64,000 bases of DNA from Streptomyces sp. NBC_00569 (GTDB lineage: Bacteria; Actinomycetota; Actinomycetes; Streptomycetales; Streptomycetaceae). Under the pieces are notes generated by a model. That model was not told the origin of the DNA, did no database searches, and saw only the letters and a program-made list of their open reading frames with translations. Shown here in pieces: positions 31,801-41,327 of the stretch. Position 1 is the stretch's first letter; every line of letters starts with the position of its first letter. The translations under genes were made by a program, and so were the position numbers. The DNA lies in contig NZ_CP107783.1 of assembly GCF_036345255.1 (NCBI RefSeq), positions 5,564,001 through 5,628,000 on the forward strand, in the 5' to 3' direction.

Positions 31801-31928
31801 CTCATCCAGAGGGACAGAGGGATACGGCCCGTTGAAGTCCCGGCAACCCTCCCGCCGACCTTGTCGAGGTCCAGGTGGGGAAGGTGCCAATTCCGTCTCG
31901 TGGCGAGATGCGCCGCGAGGAAGATGAG
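31801..31928 (+). ncRNA. SAM-I (S-box) riboswitch upstream of threonine synthase
   Basis: The conserved S-box order is clear: P1 5' strand CTCATC (31801-31806), CAGAGGGA, GAGGGA, ACGGCCCG, TGAAGTCCCGGCAACC, later GGTGCCAATTCC, and P1 3' strand GATGAG (31923-31928) which pairs exactly with the start. The 3' P1 strand runs directly into AGGAGAAAGG in front of the gene, so S-adenosylmethionine binding probably hides the ribosome-binding site (translational control); CGAGG just before it can pair with CCTCG at 31938 as an alternative fold. Confidence 0.92.
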
Positions 31929-31947
31929 GAGAAAGGGCCTCGCCATC

Positions 31948-33234
31948 ATGGCTGCGCAGACTGTCGCCACCACCACGTCCGTTGATCTCGGACCCGCCTC
32001 GGCGCTTTCCTGCCGCGAGTGCGGCACCAGCTTCCCGCTCGGACCGATCTTCGCCTGTGCCGAGTGTTTCGGGCCGCTCGAAGTCTCCTACGACCTGCCG
32101 GTCGGCGACCCCGAGTCGCTGCGCAAGGAGATCGAGGCCGGACCCGCCAACATCTGGCGCTACGCCCCTCTCCTGCCCGTCCCGGCCGACGTCGCCGAGA
32201 AGCCGAACCTGAACCCCGGCTGGACCAAGCTCGTCAAGGCCGACAACCTTGCCCGTGAACTCGGCGTCGAGCAGGGCAAGCTGTTCGTCAAGGACGACTC
32301 CGGCAACCCCACGCACTCCTTCAAGGACCGCGTCGTCGCCCAGGCCATCGAGGCCGCCCGCGCCTTCGGCTTCACCACCCTGTCCTGCTCCTCCACCGGC
32401 AACCTCGCCGGCGCCGTCGGCGCCGCCGCGGCCCGTGCCGGCTTCCGCTCCTGCGTGTTCATCCCGCACGACCTGGAGCAGGGCAAGGTCGTCATGGCCG
32501 CGGTCTACGGCGGCGAACTCGTCGGTATCGAGGGCAACTACGACGACGTCAACCGCTTCTGCTCCGAGCTCATCGGCGACCCGCTCGGCGAGGGCTGGGG
32601 CTTCGTCAACGTCAACCTGCGCCCGTACTACGGCGAGGGCTCCAAGACGCTCGCGTACGAGATCTGCGAGCAGCTCGGCTGGCGGCTCCCGGACCAGCTG
32701 GTCATCCCGATCGCGTCCGGCTCCCAGTTCACGAAGATCGACAAGGGCCTCCAGGAGCTGATCAAGCTCGGCCTCGTCGAGGACAAGCCGTACAAGCTCT
32801 TCGGCGCCCAGGCCGAGGGCTGCTCGCCGGTGTCCGTCGCCTACAAGGGCGGCCACGACGTCGTGCGGCCGCAGAAGCCGAACACGATCGCCAAGTCCCT
32901 GGCCATCGGCAACCCGGCCGACGGCCCGTACGTCCTCGACATCGCCCGCCGCACCGGCGGCGCCGTGGAGGACGTCGACGACGAGCAGGTCGTCGAGGCG
33001 ATCAAGCTCCTCGCGCAGACCGAGGGCATCTTCGCGGAGACCGCGGGCGGTGTGACGGTCGGCGTGACGAAGAAGCTGATCGAGGCCGGCCTGATCGACC
33101 CGACGCTCACCACCGTCGTCCTCAACACCGGCGACGGCCTCAAGACCCTCGACGCGGTCGCCGAGACGTCCCAGGCGACCGCGACCATCCGCCCGAGCCT
33201 GGACGCGTTCCGGGACGCGGGCCTCGCCCACTGA
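31948..33234 (+). CDS. thrC: threonine synthase
   Basis: A 428-residue PLP enzyme converting O-phosphohomoserine to threonine. An N-terminal zinc-ribbon-like segment (CRECG ... CAEC) precedes the fold-type II core; PLP binds Lys126 in PTHSFKDRV, and the phosphate loop is SSTGNLAGA. Start ATG 31948, 19 bases after the end of a SAM-I riboswitch. Control of thrC by SAM makes sense because homoserine is shared between methionine and threonine synthesis, though the direction (lowering ThrC when SAM is high) is unusual. A MoaD-like gene follows 47 bp downstream in the same transcript. Confidence 0.95.
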   Translation: MAAQTVATTTSVDLGPASALSCRECGTSFPLGPIFACAECFGPLEVSYDLPVGDPESLRKEIEAGPANIWRYAPLLPVPADVAEKPNLNPGWTKLVKADNLARELGVEQGKLFVKDDSGNPTHSFKDRVVAQAIEAARAFGFTTLSCSSTGNLAGAVGAAAARAGFRSCVFIPHDLEQGKVVMAAVYGGELVGIEGNYDDVNRFCSELIGDPLGEGWGFVNVNLRPYYGEGSKTLAYEICEQLGWRLPDQLVIPIASGSQFTKIDKGLQELIKLGLVEDKPYKLFGAQAEGCSPVSVAYKGGHDVVRPQKPNTIAKSLAIGNPADGPYVLDIARRTGGAVEDVDDEQVVEAIKLLAQTEGIFAETAGGVTVGVTKKLIEAGLIDPTLTTVVLNTGDGLKTLDAVAETSQATATIRPSLDAFRDAGLAH

Positions 33235-33281
33235 AGACCCGCGCACTCCCGCGACACCCGCACGGAAAGGCTGCAGCCCCC

Positions 33282-33557
33282 ATGAGCGTCAACGTCCGCA
33301 TCCCCACCATCCTGCGCACCTACACCGGCGGCAAGGCCGAGGTCGCCGCCGAGGGCGGGACCCTCTCCGAGGTCATCGCCGACCTGGAGAAGAACCACAC
33401 GGGCATCGCGGCCCGCGTCCTGGACGACCAGGGCAAGCTGCGCCGCTTCGTGAACGTGTACGTCAACGACGACGACGTGCGCTTCGAGCAGGGCCTGGAG
33501 ACGGCGACGCCGGAAGGCGCGGGCGTCTCGATCATCCCGGCCGTCGCCGGCGGCTGA
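33282..33557 (+). CDS. MoaD/ThiS-family sulfur-carrier protein (CysO-like)
   Basis: A 91-residue ubiquitin-fold protein ending in the required Gly-Gly (AVAGG), where sulfur is held as a C-terminal thiocarboxylate after adenylation by an E1-like enzyme. The sequence VYVNDDDVRFEQGLET and the AAEGGTLSEVIADLE helix are typical of actinobacterial MoaD-like/CysO proteins. Known relatives donate sulfur for cysteine synthesis, molybdopterin or natural products. No activating enzyme is encoded nearby. Linked to thrC in one transcript under a SAM riboswitch, so a sulfur amino-acid role is the best guess. Followed by a strong terminator. Confidence 0.88.
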   Translation: MSVNVRIPTILRTYTGGKAEVAAEGGTLSEVIADLEKNHTGIAARVLDDQGKLRRFVNVYVNDDDVRFEQGLETATPEGAGVSIIPAVAGG

Positions 33558-33592
33558 TCGCCCGGCCTTGCAAGGCCACACAGAGTCACCTG

Positions 33593-33629
33593 AATTGCCC
33601 CCTCCGCGAGAGAAGCGGAGGGGGCAATT
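33593..33629 (+). terminator. terminator of thrC-moaD-like operon
   Basis: A 15-bp perfect stem AATTGCCCCCTCCGC (33593-33607) with 33615-33629 and a 7-base loop, 36 bp after the stop codon. Confidence 0.92.
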
Positions 33630-33982
33630 CTGCATGGTTGAGCGCGGTAGAGTTGGGAAGCGAGCTTCGCGCCTGTGCCGAGCGCATATATGAAGTCGGC
33701 CGCCGTCCGACAAGAAGCAGCCAAAGTGCCCCGCCCTTATCGGGTGTTCGTGGCATTTGTCGGGCCCGAGTTGCCCCGGAATCCAATGACTCCGCCGCTT
33801 ATTACCGCTCTGCCGTGCCCAGAATTCTCGTCCGATTGACCTGTTGCAGAGGGCAGTTGGGCAGATACATTCAGCCGCGGTCGACGCGTTCCGGCGCACA
33901 CCTCCAACCAATGGGGCGTGAGGTCTGACCCGGGTCCGCGAAGTGCGGGCCTGTGCAAGGGCCAGTAATAGGGGAGTTAGTC
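33630..33982 (+). other. long leader region of cold-shock gene
   Basis: No gene is seen in these 353 bp. The base composition is less GC-rich than the surroundings (e.g. GCATATATGAAG near 33689). cspA-type genes often have long structured leaders that act as RNA thermosensors, so part of this is probably the 5' UTR of the csp gene. No known riboswitch motif is recognised. Confidence 0.5.
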
Positions 33983-34186
33983 ATGGCTCAGGGCACCGTC
34001 AAGTGGTTCAACGCGGAGAAGGGGTACGGCTTCATCGCGGTCGACGGTGGTGCGGATGTATTCGTCCACTACAGCGCCATCCAGATGGACGGATACCGCA
34101 CCCTTGAAGAGGGTCAGCGAGTCGAATTCGAGATCTCGCAGGGCCAGAAGGGTCCGCAGGCGGACATGGTCAAGCTCGCCGTCTGA
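33983..34186 (+). CDS. CspA-family cold-shock protein
   Basis: A 67-residue single cold-shock domain that binds RNA and single-stranded DNA and melts RNA structure. RNP1 is [10 protein letters not shown] and RNP2 is [11 protein letters not shown] 33983 after GGGGAG. One of several csp genes expected in Streptomyces (ScoF-type). Preceded by a long leader and followed by its own terminator. Confidence 0.95.
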   Translation: MAQGTVKWFNAEKGYGFIAVDGGADVFVHYSAIQMDGYRTLEEGQRVEFEISQGQKGPQADMVKLAV

Positions 34187-34220
34187 TCTCGGCGCGATCG
34201 GCCACCGACACACTCACGCC

Positions 34221-34256
34221 GAGAGGCCCGCACCCCGCGAGGGGTGCGGGCCTCTC
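34221..34256 (+). terminator. terminator of csp gene
   Basis: A 16-bp perfect stem GAGAGGCCCGCACCCC (34221-34236) with 34241-34256 and a GCGA loop. Confidence 0.92.
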
Positions 34257-34315
34257 GTGCGTCTGCGCGCGACCCGCGCACACCGCCCGGGAGGGCCGCG
34301 CGTCTGCCGGAGGCG

Positions 34316-34342
34316 CTTGCACTCTCCTAGGCCGAGTGCTAA
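34316..34342 (+). promoter_or_regulatory. CIRCE element 1 (HrcA operator)
   Basis: CTTGCACTC-N9-GAGTGCTAA; the right arm is a perfect CIRCE half, the left arm matches 7 of 9. HrcA represses chaperonin genes through this site. Confidence 0.88.
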
Positions 34343-34350
34343 TCATTGCG

Positions 34351-34377
34351 TTAGCACTCTGAAGGTGAGAGTGACAG
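34351..34377 (+). promoter_or_regulatory. CIRCE element 2 (half-degenerate)
   Basis: TTAGCACTC-N9-GAGTGACAG; perfect left arm, right arm matches 5 of 9. It begins 9 bp after the first element, on the same helix face offset, giving a double operator ahead of groEL. Confidence 0.75.
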
Positions 34378-34397
34378 AACTTGGATCGGGTCGGTGA

Positions 34398-36131
<1,734 letters not shown>

Positions 36132-36158
36132 TCCTGATGGATCGGTAAGTACATCTCT

Positions 36159-36194
36159 GTCGGCCCCCGGGACCACTTGGTCCCGGGGGCCGAC
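36159..36194. terminator. terminator of groEL2 / convergent small gene
   Basis: A 16-bp perfect stem starting GTCGGCCCCCGGGACC (36159-36174) with 36179-36194 and loop ACTT; serves both groEL2 and the minus-strand gene ending at 36204. Confidence 0.9.
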
Positions 36195-36203
36195 GGCGTG
36201 TTG

Positions 36204-36479
36204 TCAGACCGCCTGCTCCTCGTATGTGCGCCATGCGTCGCGGCCGGCCTGCGCCGCGGTCTGCGCCTGGTGGAGCGCCCGGGAGGCGAGCTCGCCGGGT
36301 GACACCTCCCAGCTGCCGGTCCAGGTCCGGCCCGCGCGGACCAGTTCGAAGACGAGCAGGCCCACACCGGCCGTGGCGACCAGCATCCCGGCGCCGGTCA
36401 GCGCGGCACCGACGGTCAGCCGCTTCTGGTCGGGGCGGAACTCGGTCCAGGAAATCTTCGAGAACGTGCTCTCAGCCAT
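36204..36479 (-). CDS. small membrane protein, conserved hypothetical
   Basis: A 91-residue protein with one strongly hydrophobic segment (VGAALTGAGMLVATAGVGLLVF, about residues 23-44) between a basic cytoplasmic start and a C-terminal helical region rich in Ala, Gln and Arg. No family recognised. ATG 36479. It lies downstream of another membrane-anchored gene on the same strand (53-bp gap) and may be in its operon. Confidence 0.65.
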   Translation of the reverse strand: MAESTFSKISWTEFRPDQKRLTVGAALTGAGMLVATAGVGLLVFELVRAGRTWTGSWEVSPGELASRALHQAQTAAQAGRDAWRTYEEQAV

Positions 36480-36532
36480 GACTTCAGAATGCGGGACGGC
36501 TCGCGCGGGCGCATGTGGAGCGCCGGGCGCCG

Positions 36533-37072
36533 TCAGGGCGCCCCGGTGGTCTCTCCAGGGCAGCTCCCGTCGTCGACGGTGAAGTCCACGGCGTCGTAGC
36601 CCGTCGCCTTCGGCCGCTGCACCGCGTGGACGTGCAGGCAGAAGGCGGTATCGGTGCCGCGGGCCCTGACCGAGAAGTCGGCGTCCTCGGTGCCGCCGTA
36701 CCAGATCGTGGATTCGGGCGGGTCGGAGGCGAGGGTGACGGTGAGGGCGTCCTGCGGGCCCTGCCCGTGCCGCGCGATGTCCTGCGTCAGGATGTCCGCG
36801 TAAAGGCCGGTGTCGGTGCCCGGGCCGGTTCTCTCCCGCGACAGCTGCGCCGTCGCGCCCGTCACCGCGGTCCGCAGGTCGTCACCGTCCCAGCCGCCCC
36901 GGAAGAGGTCCGGGTGGGACATCGCGTAGAGCCCGCCCGCCGCGAACAGCAGCGAGCCGACGATGAGGACGCGGCCGACGGGGTTGCGCGCGTTGTAGAC
37001 GTAGCGGTTCGTGCCCCAGTTGCTCCGGACGAAGACGCGGTCGTCGTCCGGGTGTTCGCGGTCGTGGCTCAT
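36533..37072 (-). CDS. membrane-anchored hypothetical protein
   Basis: A 179-residue protein: acidic/basic N-terminus (MSHDREHPDDDR), a membrane segment VGRVLIVGSLLFAAGGLYAM at about 32-51, and an extracytoplasmic domain of about 125 residues with two Cys (AFCLHVHAV, DGSCPG) that can pair. The ending HVHAVQRPKATGYDAVDFTV looks beta-rich. No known family recognised. Start ATG 37072, preceded only by a weak ribosome-binding site. Confidence 0.7.
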   Translation of the reverse strand: MSHDREHPDDDRVFVRSNWGTNRYVYNARNPVGRVLIVGSLLFAAGGLYAMSHPDLFRGGWDGDDLRTAVTGATAQLSRERTGPGTDTGLYADILTQDIARHGQGPQDALTVTLASDPPESTIWYGGTEDADFSVRARGTDTAFCLHVHAVQRPKATGYDAVDFTVDDGSCPGETTGAP

Positions 37073-37233
37073 GGGGTCATTCTGGTCCCCGGCCTGTGGC
37101 CCGAATCCGCCTGAGGTCGCCGGGATCAGCCGTGGAGGGCCGATGGACGTGGTCCGACCCGGGGCCGGACCCGCCCTCGACGGGGAGACTGGCAGATCTC
37201 GGCCGGTCAGCCTCGGGCTCGGTGGCAATCGAC

Positions 37234-37267
37234 GAGGGCCACGCCGGTACGTGACCGGGTGGCCCTC
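37234..37267 (-). terminator. terminator of the MurNAc PTS operon
   Basis: GAGGGCCAC (37234-37242) pairs with GTGGCCCTC (37259-37267), with an inner CCGGT/ACCGG stem, 21 bp past the PTS gene stop on the minus strand. Confidence 0.75.
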
Positions 37268-37288
37268 AGCAGTCGGTGGATGTCGGGG

Positions 37289-38815
37289 TCAGGCCGAGGC
37301 CGTCACCTTTGCCGGTGCCGGCCCGCTCGGGGCGAGAGGCTCGGACGAGCCGCCCGCGGCCGCTTCCTGGGTGTCCACGTTCAGGTCCACCAGCATCTGC
37401 TTGCTGAAGCCGAAGAAGTACGTCGCCACGAAGCCCACGATGTACCCGACCAGCAGGCCCGCGCCGTAGATCGCGACCGTCGTGCCGAGGCCCTTGTTGC
37501 CGTCGAGGAGGGGAAACAGGGCCCAGCCCGAAGGACCGATCGCCGTGGAACCGACCTTGTCGCCGATCATCGAGAAGAAGCCGACGAACGCGCCGCCCGC
37601 CGCGCCGCCCACGCACGCCGTGATGAAGGGGCGGCCGAGCGGGAGCGAGACGCCGTAGATCAGGGGTTCGCCGACGCCCAGGAAGCCTGCGGGGAGCGCG
37701 GACTTGATCGTCGTACGGATCGACTTGTTGTGCTTGAGGCGCTTGAACACCGCGATCGCACAGCCGACCTGGCCCGCGCCCGCCATCGCCAGGACGGGAA
37801 GCAGGACGGTGTAGCCCTGCTGCTCGATGAGCGTGGTGTGGATGGGGATGAGGGCCTGGTGCAGGCCCAGCATGACCAGGGGCAGGAACAGGCCGCCGAG
37901 GACCAGGCCCGCGAAGGCGCCCGTGTTGTCGAGGAGCCAGTTCGCCGCGGTGCCGATGCCCGTGGAGATCTCACCCGCCACGAACATGAGGCCGAAGATC
38001 GTGACCAGGCCGGAGACCAGGACCGTGAGGGTGGGCGTGACCAGCACGTCCACCGCCTCCGGGACCCACTTCCTGCACCACTTCTCGATGTACGTCGCGA
38101 GGACCGCGGCGCCCAGCGCGCCCAGCACGCCGCCCTGGCCGGGCGACAGCTTCTGGCCGAACGCCTCGATGTTCGCGACGCCCGCGTACACGATGATCGC
38201 CGCGACCGCGCCGCCCAGGATCGGCGTACCGCCGAACTCCTTCGCCGTGTTGTGGCCGACGAACACCGCGATCAGCGCCATGAAGCCGGAGGCGATGGCG
38301 GCGAGGGCGGGGGTGACGCCCGGCAGCCAGTGCAGGTTGATCAGCAGGCCGTTGATGCCGGCGATGATGCCGCAGCCGATCAGCGCCGGGATCAGCGGCA
38401 CGAAGATGTTCGCGATCCGGCGCAGGAACAGCTTGAACGGCGTCGCGTTCTTCGCCTTGCGGGCGGCCCTCAGCTCGGCGCCCTGGGCGGCGAGTTCGTC
38501 CGCGGTGACCGCGTGCGGCTCGGGGGTGGCGGCGGGGGCCGCGGGTGCGGCGGCCTTCCCCTCCTCGACCAGGGTCTCGAACTCCGGGGTGACCCGGGCG
38601 ACCTTTCCCGGTCCGAGGACGATCTGGTACGTCTCGTCGTCGACCACGCCCATGACGTCGGGGAGCGCCTTGAGCGCGTCCTCGTCGACGAGCGCGCGGT
38701 CGGCCAGGCCGAGACGGAGCCGGGTCATGCAGTGGGCTACGGACGTGATGTTCGATGCGCCGCCGACGAGAGGAAGGATCGCGGCGGCCGTGGCGCGGTT
38801 CTTTGAGTCAGCCAT
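37289..38815 (-). CDS. murP: PTS EIIBC, probable N-acetylmuramic acid transporter (MurP-like)
   Basis: A 508-residue phosphotransferase system permease that imports and phosphorylates a sugar. N-terminal EIIB domain with phospho-Cys29 in SVAHCMTRLRLGL, an Ala/Pro linker (about 85-105), then the EIIC membrane domain with the sugar-phosphate loop around GVGEPLIYGVSLPLGRPF. No EIIA domain, as in E. coli MurP, so a separate EIIA-Crr must serve. The adjacent murQ and SIS-type regulator make MurNAc the likely substrate, giving MurNAc-6-P inside. Start ATG 38815, 84 bp after murQ; same strand, so one operon with murQ. Confidence 0.85.
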   Translation of the reverse strand: MADSKNRATAAAILPLVGGASNITSVAHCMTRLRLGLADRALVDEDALKALPDVMGVVDDETYQIVLGPGKVARVTPEFETLVEEGKAAAPAAPAATPEPHAVTADELAAQGAELRAARKAKNATPFKLFLRRIANIFVPLIPALIGCGIIAGINGLLINLHWLPGVTPALAAIASGFMALIAVFVGHNTAKEFGGTPILGGAVAAIIVYAGVANIEAFGQKLSPGQGGVLGALGAAVLATYIEKWCRKWVPEAVDVLVTPTLTVLVSGLVTIFGLMFVAGEISTGIGTAANWLLDNTGAFAGLVLGGLFLPLVMLGLHQALIPIHTTLIEQQGYTVLLPVLAMAGAGQVGCAIAVFKRLKHNKSIRTTIKSALPAGFLGVGEPLIYGVSLPLGRPFITACVGGAAGGAFVGFFSMIGDKVGSTAIGPSGWALFPLLDGNKGLGTTVAIYGAGLLVGYIVGFVATYFFGFSKQMLVDLNVDTQEAAAGGSSEPLAPSGPAPAKVTASA

Positions 38816-38863
38816 GGGTCGTGGTGCCTTGCTGTGCGTGGTGCGTGGGGGGTGGAGCGTTAC

Positions 38864-38903
38864 GGGACTGCGGGACTGCGGGACTGCGGGACTGCGGGAC
38901 TAC
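38864..38903. repeat. 8-bp tandem repeat (GGGACTGC) at murQ 3' end
   Basis: Four exact GGGACTGC units plus one GGGACTAC in register (38864-38903). The last unit supplies the murQ stop codon (CTA on this strand, TAG on the coding strand). Such arrays can vary in copy number by slippage. Confidence 0.93.
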
Positions 38904-39853
38904 GCGGTCGTGGCCGAGGCCTGGAGCGCGGCGCGCAGATGACCCTTGCTGTCGGCCAGGAGGCGGGCGGCCGTCGGGCCGTCGACCGAGCCGAGGATCA
39001 CGAGGATGGCGTTCTTCACCTCCCCGTCCGTCGCGGCGAGAGCGGCCTCGATGTCGGCGTCGTCCGCGCCGGTGGCCAGGGCGACGATCCGGCGGGAGCG
39101 GGCGCGCAGCTTCTCGTTCGAGGCGCGTACGTCCACCATCAGGTTCCCGTACGTCTTGCCGAGCCGGATCATGGTGATCGTCGACAGCATGTTGAGGACG
39201 AGCTTCTGGGCCGTGCCCGCCTTCAGCCGGGTCGAGCCGGTGAGGAGCTCGGGACCGACGACGACCTCGATGCCGTGGTCCGCGGCCGCCGCGAGCGCGC
39301 TGTCCGCGTTGCAGGACAGGCCGATCGTGAGGGCGCCCCGGTCGCGCGCGTGCTCGACGGCGCCGATCGCGTACGGGGTGCGGCCCGAGGCCGAGATGCC
39401 GACGACGACGTCGTCCACCGTCAGACCCAGCGCGTCCAAGTCCTCGGCCGCGAGATCCTTGGAGTCCTCGGCGCCCTCGACCGCCTTGATCATGGCGCTC
39501 GGGCCGCCCGCGATCAGACCGACGACCTCGCTCGGGTCGGTGTTGAACGTGGGCGGGCACTCGGACGCGTCCAGGACGCCGAGCCGGCCGGCCGTGCCCG
39601 CGCCCGCGTAGACGAGGCGGCCGCCGCGGGCCATCCGCTCGGCCGTGCCGTCGATCGCGGCGGCGATCCGCGGGAGCTGCTCGGCGATGGCGGTGGGGAC
39701 GCTCGCGTCCTCGCCGTTCATGATCTGCGCGATCTCCAGCGTCGACAGCTGGTCGATCTCGGAGAGCTCCGGGCGGAACGCCTCGGTGGTGAGCGTGGCG
39801 AGCTGGGCGCGCAGTTCGCTGTAGTTGTCGGCGGCGTCGGTCGTGGAGGTCAT
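38900..39853 (-). CDS. murQ: N-acetylmuramic acid 6-phosphate etherase
   Basis: A 317-residue SIS-fold lyase that splits MurNAc-6-P into GlcNAc-6-P and D-lactate. Signatures: YAGAGTAGRLGVLDASECPPTF, with the catalytic Glu in ASECPP, GISASGRTPY for phosphate binding, and MVDVRASNEKL near the end. (The first signature is quoted only in part in the family literature; here its span is residues about 82-103.) Product GlcNAc-6-P is the substrate of NagA in this window. It is the first gene of the murQ-murP pair and lies 63 bp after the RpiR-type regulator gene on the same strand. Confidence 0.95.
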   Translation of the reverse strand: MTSTTDAADNYSELRAQLATLTTEAFRPELSEIDQLSTLEIAQIMNGEDASVPTAIAEQLPRIAAAIDGTAERMARGGRLVYAGAGTAGRLGVLDASECPPTFNTDPSEVVGLIAGGPSAMIKAVEGAEDSKDLAAEDLDALGLTVDDVVVGISASGRTPYAIGAVEHARDRGALTIGLSCNADSALAAAADHGIEVVVGPELLTGSTRLKAGTAQKLVLNMLSTITMIRLGKTYGNLMVDVRASNEKLRARSRRIVALATGADDADIEAALAATDGEVKNAILVILGSVDGPTAARLLADSKGHLRAALQASATTA

Positions 39854-39915
39854 GACGTGTGCGGCTCTTTCCGGTGCGGCGGTGGGGGCGGAGAAGGAGG
39901 GCGGGCGGGCGTCGC

Positions 39916-40836
39916 CTAGCGGGAGCCGCGCGGCGTGTGACGGTGCGCGAGCGCCTCGTACGACGCCGACAGGGCGGGGGCCGCCGTCTCGTACGTACGC
40001 TGCGCGACGCCCACGAACAGGCAGTCCACGACGAGCAGCTGGCTCGTGCGGGACGACATCGCGGCCGGCCGCAGCTCGCTCTCGCGCGCCGTGGACGTGG
40101 TCAATATGTGGTCGGCGTACTGCGAGACCGGGCCGTCGGGGCGGCCGGTGATCGCGATCGTGGCGGCCCCGTGCTCGAAGGCGACGCGCAGCGGTTCGAT
40201 CACGTCGTGGGTCGATCCGGAGTGCGTGATGGCGATGGCGACGTCCTTGGCGCGCAGCTGCACGGCGTTGGTGATCGCCAGGTGCGGGTCGCCGTGGGCG
40301 TGGGCGATCAGCCCGATGCGCAGGAGCTTCTGGGCGAGGTCCTGGCCGACGAGGCTGGACGCGCCGATGCCGTAGATGTCGATGCGGCGGGCGCCCGCCA
40401 GCGCGTTCACGGCGGCGCCGAGCTGCACGGTGTCGAGGCCGGCCGCGGTGTCGGCGAGGGTCTGCTGCTCGTCGTACGCGAGCTTCGCGACGACGTCGGC
40501 GATGGGGTCGTCGACCGCTATGTCCGCGGTGACGGCGGGGGCGCGGCCCGACTGCTGCTGGGCGGCGAGCCCGGCGAGGGCGAGGCGCAGGTCCCGGTAT
40601 CCGGGGTAGCCGAGGAGGCGGGCGGTACGGACCACCGTCGCCTCGCTGGTGCCGGTGAGCTCGGCCAGGCCGGTGACCGTGAGGGCCGCGCAGCCGGCCG
40701 GGTCCCCGGCGACGGCTTCGGCGACCCGCTGCATGGAGCGGGTCATCGACGGCGCGAGGGTCCGCACCTTGGCCGCGAGGGCGGCCGGGGCGGGCGGCGC
40801 GTCGCCTGCGAAAATTTCCTTCACGTTGCTGGTCAC
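39916..40836 (-). CDS. RpiR/MurR-family regulator (HTH + SIS domain)
   Basis: A 306-residue transcription factor. N-terminal HTH (about 25-85, LTVTGLAELTGTSEATVVRT) and C-terminal SIS domain (about 125-265, with DIYGIGASSLVGQ and AITHSGSTHDVIEPL) that binds a phosphosugar. Next to murQ and a MurNAc-type PTS, the ligand is probably MurNAc-6-P, as for MurR. GTG 40836; a GTG at 40824 is an alternative start. A palindrome immediately upstream overlaps the expected leader, suggesting autoregulation, and the whole regulator-murQ-murP set is on one strand. Confidence 0.88.
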   Translation of the reverse strand: MTSNVKEIFAGDAPPAPAALAAKVRTLAPSMTRSMQRVAEAVAGDPAGCAALTVTGLAELTGTSEATVVRTARLLGYPGYRDLRLALAGLAAQQQSGRAPAVTADIAVDDPIADVVAKLAYDEQQTLADTAAGLDTVQLGAAVNALAGARRIDIYGIGASSLVGQDLAQKLLRIGLIAHAHGDPHLAITNAVQLRAKDVAIAITHSGSTHDVIEPLRVAFEHGAATIAITGRPDGPVSQYADHILTTSTARESELRPAAMSSRTSQLLVVDCLFVGVAQRTYETAAPALSASYEALAHRHTPRGSR

Positions 40837-40839
40837 ATT

Positions 40840-40854
40840 TGAAAGATATTTTCA
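40840..40854 (-). promoter_or_regulatory. palindromic operator upstream of RpiR-type regulator
   Basis: TGAAAGATATTTTCA, a near-perfect inverted repeat of the TGAAA-N5-TTTCA kind used by RpiR/MurR-type regulators, three bases from the GTG start. Likely target of the regulator itself. Confidence 0.7.
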
Positions 40855-40958
40855 GGGCGGTGAGACGTCAAGAGTCCTTCGACTGTGCCGTACGGCACGT
40901 CACTCCGGGTCTTTCGGACGTTCCGGGAGCCCGTACACCGAGGGAGCACAATGGCTGC

Positions 40959-41327
40959 ATGGACCACATCAGCCCCCTCGAACAGGCACTGCACGCGGCC
41001 CGCGCCCTCGTACTCGCCGACCTCGGCTCCGGCGAGGTCGCCCACGCCGACGTCGTCTCCCTGGTCGAGGACTCCATAGTGCACCGCCGGTGGTGGGTCG
41101 AGCAGTGGCCGGAGGGGGTCGACTACGTCGCCGGGCTCGTCGCACAGGACGTGCAGGACGGACTCCTCGAACGCTCCGGCCGCTGGCCCCTGTGCCCGGT
41201 GTGCGGCTCCGGCGAACCCCACGCCCTCGACGTGGAACCGGAGTTGGGCCCCGACCCGCACTGGGTGTGCAGCGAGGCGGGCGTGGTCGTGGCGCCCGTG
41301 GGGTCCCTCGGTACCGTCGCGCGATGA
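40959..41327 (+). CDS. conserved hypothetical protein with Cys pair
   Basis: A 122-residue soluble protein. The N-terminal 75 residues look helical (PLEQALHAARALVLADLG); the C-terminal part carries CPVCGSGE and a later Cys (HWVCSEAG), which may bind a metal, although only three Cys plus His are present. No family recognised. ATG at 40959; another ATG at 40951 has better spacing to GGGAG but is in a frame that codes nothing sensible. Its stop overlaps the next gene's ATG by four bases, so the two are translationally coupled. Confidence 0.65.
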   Translation: MDHISPLEQALHAARALVLADLGSGEVAHADVVSLVEDSIVHRRWWVEQWPEGVDYVAGLVAQDVQDGLLERSGRWPLCPVCGSGEPHALDVEPELGPDPHWVCSEAGVVVAPVGSLGTVAR

